NCBI GenBank assembly: GCA_047626155.1
Contig: JBLHRR010000083.1
Coordinates: 1-22,963, forward strand
Direction: 5' to 3'
Length of the DNA: 22,963 nt
Source of the DNA: CALGLS01 sp047626155
Lineage (GTDB): Bacteria > Bacteroidota > Bacteroidia > Chitinophagales > Saprospiraceae
This document shows, piece by piece, positions 7,809 through 14,821 of the stretch; within the stretch, counting starts at the first letter, position 1; every line of letters starts with the position of its first letter. Under the pieces are notes generated by a model, which worked only from the letters and a program-made list of their open reading frames with translations, did no database searches and was not told the DNA's origin. A program made the translations under genes and the position numbers.

Positions 7809-8006
7809 ATGATTGTAGCTATTCCTAATACGACCGATCGAACCCATGACCTGACCCCTCCGATAGAAAAAAACAAAGAAGCAGTCCAAAATATGCCTAC
7901 GGCAGGTGGTGCAAACAAAATGCTGGCCTTTTTTATGAAAGAGGAATTGATTCCGCATATCGACAAGCAATACAATACCAATGATTACCGAATGTTAGAA
8001 GGGTAA
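7809..8006 (+). pseudogene. Fragment of an alpha/beta-hydrolase esterase (PF00756-like)
   Basis: The plus strand encodes 65 residues that match the central part of bacterial esterases of the putative esterase (BesA/IroE-like) family: MIVAIPNTTDRTHDLTPP, then GGANKMLAFF, ELIPHIDKQYNTNDYRML. In intact members the next residues are the nucleophile elbow G-H-S-x-G-G, but here the frame hits a stop two codons after YRML, so the catalytic Ser, Asp and His are all missing. The upstream part is also lost, with a TAG in the same frame five codons before the Met. It is a dead remnant and not a short gene. Confidence 0.72.
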
Positions 8007-8078
8007 GAGGATCCCATTTGTTGAAGACAAAAATGTTTTAAGAAAGTAATTGTCAAGCTGTCTTTAGCCGTAAGGTGC

Positions 8079-8125
8079 AAAACGGAACATCGAGATTCGG
8101 AATGTACTTCTCGATGTTCCGTTTT
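8079..8125. terminator. Strong bidirectional terminator between decayed genes
   Basis: A perfect 17-base stem: AAAACGGAACATCGAGA at 8079-8095 and its complement at 8109-8125, with a 13-base loop. The arms end in A-run and T-run, so it works in both directions. It lies between the plus-strand esterase remnant and the minus-strand TPR remnant and presumably served one or both of them. Confidence 0.88.
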
Positions 8126-8194
8126 ACGAGATTGAGAGAAGCTTGTGAGACTTCCCAATAATATTGTTAGAAGGATATTGTATTTGATTTGGTT

Positions 8195-8450
8195 TTATCT
8201 TTTGTTTTGGCCGGGAAAGTATTGTTTTATCAGAGATTGATAGCCGTCCAGTTTCCGGGTAAGCATTAAATCAGGATCGTTTTGAACGTGTATCAGGTCA
8301 CTAGAACCATTTTCGAATGCTCGTTCTAAGGAAGAAAGGGCATCAGCTGTTTTGCCATTCAGTGAATAAATGCAAGCACTGTTATAATGCGCCTAATTGT
8401 TTTTCAATGGTTCATAAAGAAATAGCACGTTGTAGGAAATAAAAAAGGAA
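8195..8450 (-). pseudogene. C-terminal fragment of a TPR protein, with in-frame stop, cut by the IS
   Basis: Reading minus-strand from about 8450 to the TAA at 8195 gives a typical TPR-protein end: SYNVLFLYEPLKNN, a TAG stop (8395-8393), then AHYNSACIYSLNGKTADALS, LERAFENGSSDLIHVQNDPD and a C-terminal helix LDGYQSLIKQYFP. The A-x-Y-N-S-A-C-x-Y-S-L-N-G-K pattern and the LERAFENG helix are characteristic of the last repeat in tetratricopeptide proteins. The frame is interrupted by the TAG and the upstream part is replaced by the transposase gene, so the gene is dead. Confidence 0.65.
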
Positions 8451-8464
8451 GCTTGTTTTTGTGT

Positions 8465-9709
8465 ATGCGAGTACCCAATCATAGAACTTCCAGTAAGAGC
8501 AAAGCTCTCGCCGGAAAAATAATAAATAAATTAGAAGGCGTTACTAAACCGAGCCGGAATTTTTTCATTTCGACGATTATTTTATTTTTGTCGATGCGAG
8601 GAAGATATAATTTCAAAGGGATGCAGAGGTATGGTAGATATAATGAAATGACCTATCATAATCAGTTCAACAAAGATTTTGATTTTCTATCTTTTAATAT
8701 CGAGCTGTGCAAAGATCAATTTGAAGGGCCGGTTATTTTAGCATTCGACCCTTCTTATATTCCGAAAAGCGGGAAACATACTCCGCATTTGGGTAACTAC
8801 TATAGTGGTAGCCTAGGGAGAGCCGCCAAAGGTTTAGAGATTGGCAGTTTGGCAGCGGTGAGTATAGATAACAATACTGCTTTCCATCTGGAAGCACTTC
8901 AAACAATAGATCGTAAATCCCTAGACGAAAAAGGTATGAGCTTGGTTGATTTCTACGCTCAAACCATTATAGATGCTGCTCCACGAGTAGATACAATTTC
9001 AAAACATCTGGTAGTAGATGGCTATTTTGCTAAACAATCTTTTGTAAAACCAGTCTGTGATCAGACAAGTCTAAATATCATTTGCAAGTTTAGGAAAGAT
9101 GCTAATTTGAAATATCTCTACAATGGTACCAAAAAAAAAGGACGAGGTAGGCCTAAAAAATATGATTGTAAGATCAATGTTAAAAAGATTGATAAACGCC
9201 GCTTCAAATTAATACACCAAGACAAAGAGGTAAAGATTTATCAACTCAATTGCTGGTCCGTTAATCTTAAAAGAGAAATCAACCTGGCTTATGTTGAGTT
9301 TTTGAAAGAAGGAGAATCTACCGAATGCTATGCATTGTATTTTTCAACAGACTTAGAATTAGAAGGATTGCTGATTTACAAATATTACAAAGCGCGTTTT
9401 CAAATAGAGTTCCTTTTTAGAGATGCTAAACAGTTTACTGGATTAACTCAGTGCCAGTCCAGAAACGAAAATAAATTATATTACCACTTTAATATGTCAT
9501 TGACAAGTGTGAATATTGCAAAAGCTACGGACTTATTAAATATCGAAAAGGAACAAAGAAAAAGTTTCTCGCTCTCGGATGTTAAAACGTGCTATTTCAA
9601 TGAACTTATGCTCAATTTATTTTTATCAAACTTAGATCTTGACCCAGAGTTGGTAAAAAATAAACCAGCGATTAAAAAGCTGCTTAATTTTGGCAAAATT
9701 GCCATCTAA
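8465..9709 (+). CDS. IS4-type DDE transposase
   Basis: A transposase of 414 residues from the ATG at 8465 (an in-frame TTG at 8453 would add four). The catalytic triad can be placed, counting from the ATG: D95 in LAFDPSYIPKSGKHTP, D185 in LVVDGYFAK and E315 in the YYKARFQIEFLFRDAKQFTG signature of IS4-like enzymes. A basic GRGRPKK AT-hook-like stretch lies near residue 226. The N-terminal KPSRNFFISTIILFLSMRGR is typical of this Bacteroidota subgroup. The reading frame is intact, so the enzyme may be active. I could not find convincing terminal inverted repeats or a target duplication. It lies against the truncated TPR remnant, which suggests that its insertion broke that gene. Confidence 0.88.
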   Translation: MRVPNHRTSSKSKALAGKIINKLEGVTKPSRNFFISTIILFLSMRGRYNFKGMQRYGRYNEMTYHNQFNKDFDFLSFNIELCKDQFEGPVILAFDPSYIPKSGKHTPHLGNYYSGSLGRAAKGLEIGSLAAVSIDNNTAFHLEALQTIDRKSLDEKGMSLVDFYAQTIIDAAPRVDTISKHLVVDGYFAKQSFVKPVCDQTSLNIICKFRKDANLKYLYNGTKKKGRGRPKKYDCKINVKKIDKRRFKLIHQDKEVKIYQLNCWSVNLKREINLAYVEFLKEGESTECYALYFSTDLELEGLLIYKYYKARFQIEFLFRDAKQFTGLTQCQSRNENKLYYHFNMSLTSVNIAKATDLLNIEKEQRKSFSLSDVKTCYFNELMLNLFLSNLDLDPELVKNKPAIKKLLNFGKIAI

Positions 9710-9867
9710 TTATTAATGAAGTATTGTTTCAAAAATAACCATTAAATTAGAAATATGGCAAAAAAATAAGAAAAAAATAAGACAAGTAAATGAATCGAGA
9801 AAGAACTCGACGGAGATTTATCAAAAGACTACATATGTATTAGAGTTTATTAAAAAGAATTAAAAAA

Positions 9868-9949
9868 GAATACCCCGACGCTTGCGTCGGAAAACTAACT
9901 TCCGAGTAGAGCTTTGCGGGCGCAATACCCCATTCGCTTGCGGTGGGGT
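9868..9949. repeat. Pair of small GC-rich hairpins sharing an ATACCCC start
   Basis: Two palindromes follow the transposase. CCGACGCTTGCGTCGG (9875-9890) is a perfect 7-base stem with a TT loop. ACCCCATTCGCTTGCGGTGGGGT is split into outer arms ACCCCA/TGGGGT at 9927-9949 around the same CGCTTGCG core. Both begin AATACCCC. They look like REP-type elements; whether they belong to the IS end or to background intergenic DNA is not clear. Confidence 0.4.
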
Positions 9950-9973
9950 AGTTCATTCCTATGTGCTTCCATA

Positions 9974-10153
9974 ATTGAAAAAGAACCAAATGTAAAGGTC
10001 AAGGGAATTACCTATTTCTATAAAGGTCAGGCTGAAACATTTATGAATCAACCTGGCCATGCAAATCTGTCTTATGAATATGTATTAGAGTTGTTCAGCT
10101 CAATTGATTTTGAAAAGGGCATAGCTATGATCTATTGCAAAATGGGAGAGTGA
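9974..10153 (+). pseudogene. C-terminal fragment of an unrecognised protein, ending inside a MITE
   Basis: The plus strand encodes about 59 residues of clear protein character: IEKEPNVKVKGITYFYKGQA, then NQPGHANLSYEYVLELFSSI and FEKGIAMIYCKMGE. The beginning is missing; upstream sequence is hairpin DNA. The last codons and the TGA stop come from the truncated MITE copy B, so the true C-terminus is also altered. The family is not recognised. Confidence 0.45.
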
Positions 10154-10209
10154 TTTACATAATCGTTTCCACGAAAGAAATCGGGAAATTATTTTTAGTG
10201 TAATACTAA
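10143..10209. repeat. MITE-like element, copy B (right half only)
   Basis: GGGAGAGTGATTTACATAAT, CGTTTCCACGAAAGAAATCG and TTTTTAGTGTAATACTAA match the right half of copy A (3842-3910) and copy C. The left half is absent and replaced by the coding remnant 9974-10153. The break is sharp, at the GGGAGAG core between the two arms. Confidence 0.75.
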
Positions 10210-10226
10210 GTGAAAACGAGGGGCCA

Positions 10227-11351
10227 CTATTCAAACTCTCTCGCAATAATACCTTCCGCCGGTTTCCCCTGTGGCGTAAAATCCAAATCACTCTTCCCAC
10301 GACCTTTCACAAAATCGCTTCTCATTTGCCAGATGTGAACGCCTGCAAACCAATCTCTTTCCCAAAAGGTATTGAAAAAAGCTGTGTAACAATTGGCCTG
10401 TGTTTCTGTAGAAATGGTTTTGTCTTGATCTTCAGAATAGTCAATCCATTGCCAGGGTTCGATGGCGCTATCGGGCGTGCTTTTATAACCCATTTCTGTA
10501 AACAGTATTTTCCGATTGTATTTTTTATGAGTGGACAGGATGGAAGGGAGATGTTTTTTCCAACCTTTTGAAATTTGCTCAACAGTCGGGTACTCATTGT
10601 TAACTAAAGGAAAATATGCTTGAATGCCAATGAAATCTAAGTCGGCCCAGAAAGTTATTTTTTCAAATTCATTATACCAATTGGCGGCATAAGTTATTTT
10701 TCCAGAATAAATACTTCGGACTTCCTGGATGAGGCTTTTCCAAAAAACAGATTTCTCAGCAGAGAGTCGGGTTAGTTCTGTACCGATACAAAACAATTCG
10801 ACTTTGTTTTTTTCTGCCATTTTTGCGTAGTAAATAATAAACTCGCGATAGCTTTTTTTCCAGGCTGACCAGTTGTCTTCATTGGTAGGGAAAATATCAG
10901 AGCGCCATTTTCCACTAGCAGGGTCGTGCAACCAAATATGAGGTTTTAGGAAAATCTTAAAGCCATAGGAATGCGCTAGATCTATTTGACTTGTCCAAGC
11001 GGAATCTCTTCGGGCCATGCGTAAACTGTCTCCTCGGTAATAGTTTATAGTCGGACTATCATGATTCTTTTGGTCGCCATAGGGGACAAGGGTGATCCAG
11101 TTAAAATTGTTTTGGACGAAAGGTTGTAGGTTCATGGAGTCAAGGGATCCAAAAACGTGAGCGCCTTTTTGTTTATTTTGGAGACTGCCTGGATTTTGTA
11201 GCCCTATTGTTTTATTTTCGATTGCTGAATTCCAGGAACCGTCAAAGGATTCATTTATCGTAGGCCATTGTGAGCAAATGAAAAGACAGCATAGTAACCC
11301 GATGGGTAGGATGATTGAAAATATTGAGCGTTGGGTGTTGCCATTTATCAT
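10227..11351 (-). CDS. GH113-type glycoside hydrolase (beta-mannanase-like)
   Basis: A 374-residue TIM-barrel protein with an N-terminal hydrophobic segment (about 10-27) that serves as a signal peptide or membrane anchor. It fits glycoside hydrolase family 113: FNWITLVPYGDQ (strand with the early barrel), FKIFLKPHIWL, the acid/base E192 in CIGTELTRLS, FIGIQAYFPL, and the nucleophile E286 in LFTEMGYKS, followed by HIWQMRSD near the end. GH113 enzymes retain configuration and cut beta-1,4-mannan; here the substrate is inferred from family only. No polysaccharide-utilisation genes (SusC/D) are next to it, so it is not part of a visible PUL. The remnant and MITE copy B lie just downstream. Confidence 0.83.
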   Translation of the reverse strand: MINGNTQRSIFSIILPIGLLCCLFICSQWPTINESFDGSWNSAIENKTIGLQNPGSLQNKQKGAHVFGSLDSMNLQPFVQNNFNWITLVPYGDQKNHDSPTINYYRGDSLRMARRDSAWTSQIDLAHSYGFKIFLKPHIWLHDPASGKWRSDIFPTNEDNWSAWKKSYREFIIYYAKMAEKNKVELFCIGTELTRLSAEKSVFWKSLIQEVRSIYSGKITYAANWYNEFEKITFWADLDFIGIQAYFPLVNNEYPTVEQISKGWKKHLPSILSTHKKYNRKILFTEMGYKSTPDSAIEPWQWIDYSEDQDKTISTETQANCYTAFFNTFWERDWFAGVHIWQMRSDFVKGRGKSDLDFTPQGKPAEGIIAREFE

Positions 11352-11462
11352 TTTTTGTAACTTGAGTTTTATTGTTTGTGGTGCTCTAGAGAGATGTTAT
11401 AGTTGCCAATTCCCCAATCCCAGATGGATAGTTTGAAATACTTTTTCTCTTTATTTAGAAAT

Positions 11463-12635
11463 TCATAGTTCTACTTTTTCTCCATTATTAAAAATTCTAT
11501 AATACTTATCTCCCTCTATTAATAATCCCTCTGATTTCCTATTTGGCCAGTTTTCATGATAATCCTTCGGATGCTGGACATCAATTCCAATGACCTTCCC
11601 ATTGTATTTTCTATTTACTTTTGATTGAACCGTATGACCAACAATCACGGACTTCGCTTTAAATTTATTTAGTCCTAAATCAATTTCTTCCTCGGTTAAA
11701 TCATCTTTGAAATAACCTCGGTACCAAGAGACACCCGTATGCGTAGAAAGTATCAATTGCTCAATATTCTTTTCTCTTTTTGGATAGAATGGGGTGTAAT
11801 AATTTTGCCTTCCTATTTGATTAATTTCGGTTATACTCAATTTAGAATCGGCTACCTCCGGATGAATTCCTCCATGAACAAATAGGTGACCGTTTATAAG
11901 TTCCATTGTATTTTTACTCGCCATCCATTTTCCCATTATCGAATTTGAACCATACAAATCATTTTGTTGCTTTTCTAATATTGCTGCAACGTGAAAATAT
12001 TTAAGAGAGGCTGACTCATACTTTCCTTGCATGTTTTTTAATTCGTGGTTTCCCAAAATATAATGAACATAGCCGCCTTGCTTTTCAGCTTCCTGTTCTA
12101 ACTTATATATAAACCAAAGAACCTGAGTTGTAGAAAAACCTCTATCAACAAAATCACCAACTAAAACCAAATGTCCTTTTCCGAATGTCCAGTTGAGGTC
12201 GGTGTCAATGACATTGTTATTTATCAGGAAATCACGAAATGTTTTGTAACCACTTTCAATATCTGATATGGCCAGAATTTTTTGACCATCATTATAGGTA
12301 CTAATGGAAGGTTTAAAATCAGTTGTAATTGAAAAGTTAAAAGTCGTGGAATCAAGAGGGAAGTAGCAGGAAGCAGAAATTAAGGAGTCGGTACTGTGGC
12401 TGTTTTGATCTAAATAAAAGCCATCGGTTTTATTTCCTCTGATGTAATTGACTTGTAGCGTACTGTCGTTTTCATAAAAGGCATAAGGCCCTTCTTTGTC
12501 CCAGTCCATCATCAAAGGATTGTCGCCATAATGGAGGGCTGTTCCATGGTATAAGCCAAATGAAATGGCTGCAATTCCGAGTATTAAAATGGTTAAGGTT
12601 GTGTGCTTCAGGTATCTGAAAATTCTCTTTTTCAT
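11463..12635 (-). CDS. Membrane-anchored calcineurin-like metallophosphoesterase
   Basis: 390 residues from the ATG at 12635. A longer frame starting at a TTG (12653) is possible, but that codon lies inside the -7 promoter element, so the ATG is the start. An N-terminal membrane segment spans about 12-30. The phosphoesterase motifs are AISDIES (125-127, where the usual D-x-H is D-I-E), GDFVDRG (160-166), GNHE (195-198), HGG (254-256) and GHT (333-335). The arrangement matches PPP-like, bacterial Ser/Thr phosphatase-type enzymes that bind two metals. The catalytic part should face the periplasm or outside. The substrate is unknown. Confidence 0.85.
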   Translation of the reverse strand: MKKRIFRYLKHTTLTILILGIAAISFGLYHGTALHYGDNPLMMDWDKEGPYAFYENDSTLQVNYIRGNKTDGFYLDQNSHSTDSLISASCYFPLDSTTFNFSITTDFKPSISTYNDGQKILAISDIESGYKTFRDFLINNNVIDTDLNWTFGKGHLVLVGDFVDRGFSTTQVLWFIYKLEQEAEKQGGYVHYILGNHELKNMQGKYESASLKYFHVAAILEKQQNDLYGSNSIMGKWMASKNTMELINGHLFVHGGIHPEVADSKLSITEINQIGRQNYYTPFYPKREKNIEQLILSTHTGVSWYRGYFKDDLTEEEIDLGLNKFKAKSVIVGHTVQSKVNRKYNGKVIGIDVQHPKDYHENWPNRKSEGLLIEGDKYYRIFNNGEKVEL

Positions 12636-12650
12636 TGTATTTATTTTGAA

Positions 12651-12682
12651 CAAAAGTAAGAGTAAGATTTATTTTGTTCAAA
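12651..12682 (-). promoter_or_regulatory. Bacteroidota-type promoter of the metallophosphoesterase gene
   Basis: On the minus strand TTTG (12682-12679), a 20-base spacer and TACTTTTG (12658-12651) match the TTG-N19/20-TAnnTTTG consensus. Transcription would begin near 12645, ten bases before the ATG at 12635. This excludes the TTG at 12653 as the start codon. Confidence 0.6.
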
Positions 12683-12816
12683 GAAATGGTATGAACAACT
12701 AGTTCTGCGGGATACAAAAAGCTTAGGTAGGGGTGAAGAGGTTTTGTCAACCCAAAGCCATCTATCTTAAAATTGAAATTATGATTCTTTTAAAAATTAT
12801 TTTTACTTAAACCCTC

Positions 12817-14307
12817 CTACTTAATTTCCAATTTACCATACCTAGCGTCCTTACCCACCCAACCATTCACAACCACCGTCTGATCGCTCAACACCTTTAG
12901 TCTACTAGGAGAAGTATCAAAACCATTGTCAAAAACATAGTGCATTTCATTTCCAGTTTCCAGGTCGTAAACACAAAGAAAGTTTTCCTTGCCATAGACA
13001 TAAGTCAATAAAATATTTTTGTCTGTTGCTTTTATTTCACTTGTTACTCCAAGAGCAGAGCCCTCTTTCCGATGGAATTTGTCAATGGATTTTATCCATT
13101 GAATTTCTCCTTCGGGAGACAGAACAGTAAGTAAGGTTTTCCCTAAGAAATGAGCGTTACGTTCCGCTTTTTTCGGCGAGGTATAGCCCTTTGAATAGAA
13201 GACCTCAGAAAGTTCAGCAATGTTACCGTTCGATAAATAAATCATGTCATTCACTTTCAGGCCTGGAATCCCACTCAGCATATCTTGCGCTGTTACTTTT
13301 GTATATCTTTTTTTCTTTGCAAAGGAAGGTTTTAGCACCTCCTTAGGATAGCGGTAATATTTCATTTCTGAAAATCCATTTTGATTATCAAAAGAAAAAG
13401 TAATTTTTCCAGCAGTCGGAAAAAAAAGTCTGTTGATATAATCTACGTTATTGGTAACCGCCTGTTTATTTTCATTTTTATTTAACTCAATATTTTCATC
13501 ATAATACTGGCCACTAATAAAAAGACCACTACCCACTTTTGCTAATATTCTGAAATCTCCAATAGAGGTCCCTTTCTTTGTGGAAATTTCGTGTTCAGTT
13601 ATCTCGCTTAGATCCATTAATGCGACGTACAATTTAATTATTTCTTTTCTGTTCGTATTTCTCCCTTCCTTATATTTAAGGATAACATAAGCATTCCCTT
13701 CGGAGTCTATTTCATACCCCAGTAACTTATGACTATAGCCGGAGATCGGCATCCTTTTTTCATAGAACCGCTTCATATCAGTACCATAGGTACGTATGGT
13801 CAACATCTCTTCACGAGTATCAATATAGCCACTTAGAAAGTATTTATTGTCGCTTTCACTTTTCATAAAATGTTCGTTCCATGGTCGATTCTCACGTTTA
13901 CCAATAGTAACTTTTAATGGAGTCAAGTTTAAAGAGGATAGGTCAATTTTAAAAAACAGACTTTTCTTTGTCACTGGCCTGGGCTTGAGTTTCAAGTAAA
14001 AGTCCTGGTTGATTTCATAGACTTTTTCGACACGGCAATTTTCATAATAATCGCGGATCTTGTGTGTTTTAGTATTCTCTATTTTAAGGTTGGTATCTGA
14101 AATCGAAAAAATAAGTTCCAGGCGGTTATACATAATGTCAACTGAGCGGCCATCATCCAGCACATGATTCACTTTTGCTTTTACCAAAGTTTCATCTCCT
14201 TCCTCTAGCAATGTCATAGGTAAAACTGTAGGCTTCTTTGTCTGCGAAAAAACGGATTGGACGCAAAAGATACAGAGACAAATGGTTATTAGATTTAATT
14301 TCATCAT
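12817..14307 (-). CDS. Secreted protein of unknown function
   Basis: A 496-residue exported protein. Residues 1-21 are a signal peptide ending VFSQ; the start has two consecutive Met codons. The rest is rich in beta strands with repeated short strand-turn patterns (for example YLSNGNIAELSEVFYSKG, LLTYVYGKENFLCVYDLETG, LKVLSDQTVVVNGWVG), which suggests a propeller-like fold, but I do not recognise the family. No sorting domain is evident at the C-terminus, so it is probably periplasmic. Confidence 0.72.
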   Translation of the reverse strand: MMKLNLITICLCIFCVQSVFSQTKKPTVLPMTLLEEGDETLVKAKVNHVLDDGRSVDIMYNRLELIFSISDTNLKIENTKTHKIRDYYENCRVEKVYEINQDFYLKLKPRPVTKKSLFFKIDLSSLNLTPLKVTIGKRENRPWNEHFMKSESDNKYFLSGYIDTREEMLTIRTYGTDMKRFYEKRMPISGYSHKLLGYEIDSEGNAYVILKYKEGRNTNRKEIIKLYVALMDLSEITEHEISTKKGTSIGDFRILAKVGSGLFISGQYYDENIELNKNENKQAVTNNVDYINRLFFPTAGKITFSFDNQNGFSEMKYYRYPKEVLKPSFAKKKRYTKVTAQDMLSGIPGLKVNDMIYLSNGNIAELSEVFYSKGYTSPKKAERNAHFLGKTLLTVLSPEGEIQWIKSIDKFHRKEGSALGVTSEIKATDKNILLTYVYGKENFLCVYDLETGNEMHYVFDNGFDTSPSRLKVLSDQTVVVNGWVGKDARYGKLEIK

Positions 14308-14458
14308 CGTTAATTCAAGTTAATTTGTTTTATTCTTTACTATTTTTTTTAGGAAGGTATGGACGTGCTGGCCTCAAATACTTTTGGCGAGTAATGAGGG
14401 AATTGTTTTAAGTAGTTATTGAATGCTTCCATTCTTTAAGTAGCGGTTTTCTGGTTTA

Positions 14459-14590
14459 TTAATTCATAGGTTTTAAATCATTTATCAAATCAGAAATTTC
14501 AAGTTGGTTTTGACCCACTCTCCGATAAGCACAATCAAAATAAGGATTGTGTCGTTTTGCTAGTTGTTTAACTTGACTCCTCCTCCAATT
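14459..14590 (-). pseudogene. Possible short coding remnant overlapping the next gene's 3' end
   Basis: The minus strand encodes about 43 residues ending at the TAA 14461-14459: KQLAKRHNPYFDCAYRRVGQ, then QLEISDLINDLKPMN. There is no start codon, and the 5' part overlaps, in another frame, the end of the 14568-14768 gene. The composition looks like protein, but it is short and the family is not recognised. It may be the leftover C-terminus of a deleted gene. Confidence 0.22.
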
Positions 14591-14768
14591 TCTTCAATTT
14601 AAAATACCTCCTAAAAAAGGTAATAGTCAGAAATAACCAAGCGACCCTATAAACCCAAATGCTCACCGAAAATCCAAATAAAGCCTTCGGTCCAGTTTCC
14701 CCCATGAATCCTATGAAAACGATCAAAGCTAAAATCCCTGTAATTAGAGATACGTATTTTTTATTCAT
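14568..14768 (-). CDS. Small two-helix membrane protein
   Basis: A 66-residue protein with two hydrophobic segments, about 5-22 (SLITGILALIVFIGFMG) and 33-50 (VSIWVYRVAWLFLTITFF), followed by a basic tail and LEEESS end. The positive-inside rule places both ends in the cytoplasm. I do not recognise a family. Confidence 0.6.
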   Translation of the reverse strand: MNKKYVSLITGILALIVFIGFMGETGPKALFGFSVSIWVYRVAWLFLTITFFRRYFKLKKLEEESS

Positions 14769-14821
14769 TTTTATTCATTTCATTTTATTTCAATTGCCAT
14801 CAACGTTCGTAGTTAGAAACC

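Noticed and set aside
7705..7812. Plus-strand open stretch of 37 residues before the esterase remnant (PKGSLVTAEKEGYFYNAK)
   Set aside because: It may be coding, but it has no start, is in a different frame from the esterase piece and cannot be identified.
7749..7981. Minus-strand ORFs opposite the esterase remnant
   Set aside because: They are shadows of the plus-strand coding pattern.
8400..9860. Terminal inverted repeats for the IS
   Set aside because: AATGGTT with a nearby GAAA at 8406-8421 and 9727-9745 pairs in inverted form, but the match is short, broken and without target duplication, so the IS ends were not defined.
12636..12653. TTG start for the metallophosphoesterase
   Set aside because: The TTG lies inside the TACTTTTG -7 element, so it cannot be in the transcript from that promoter.
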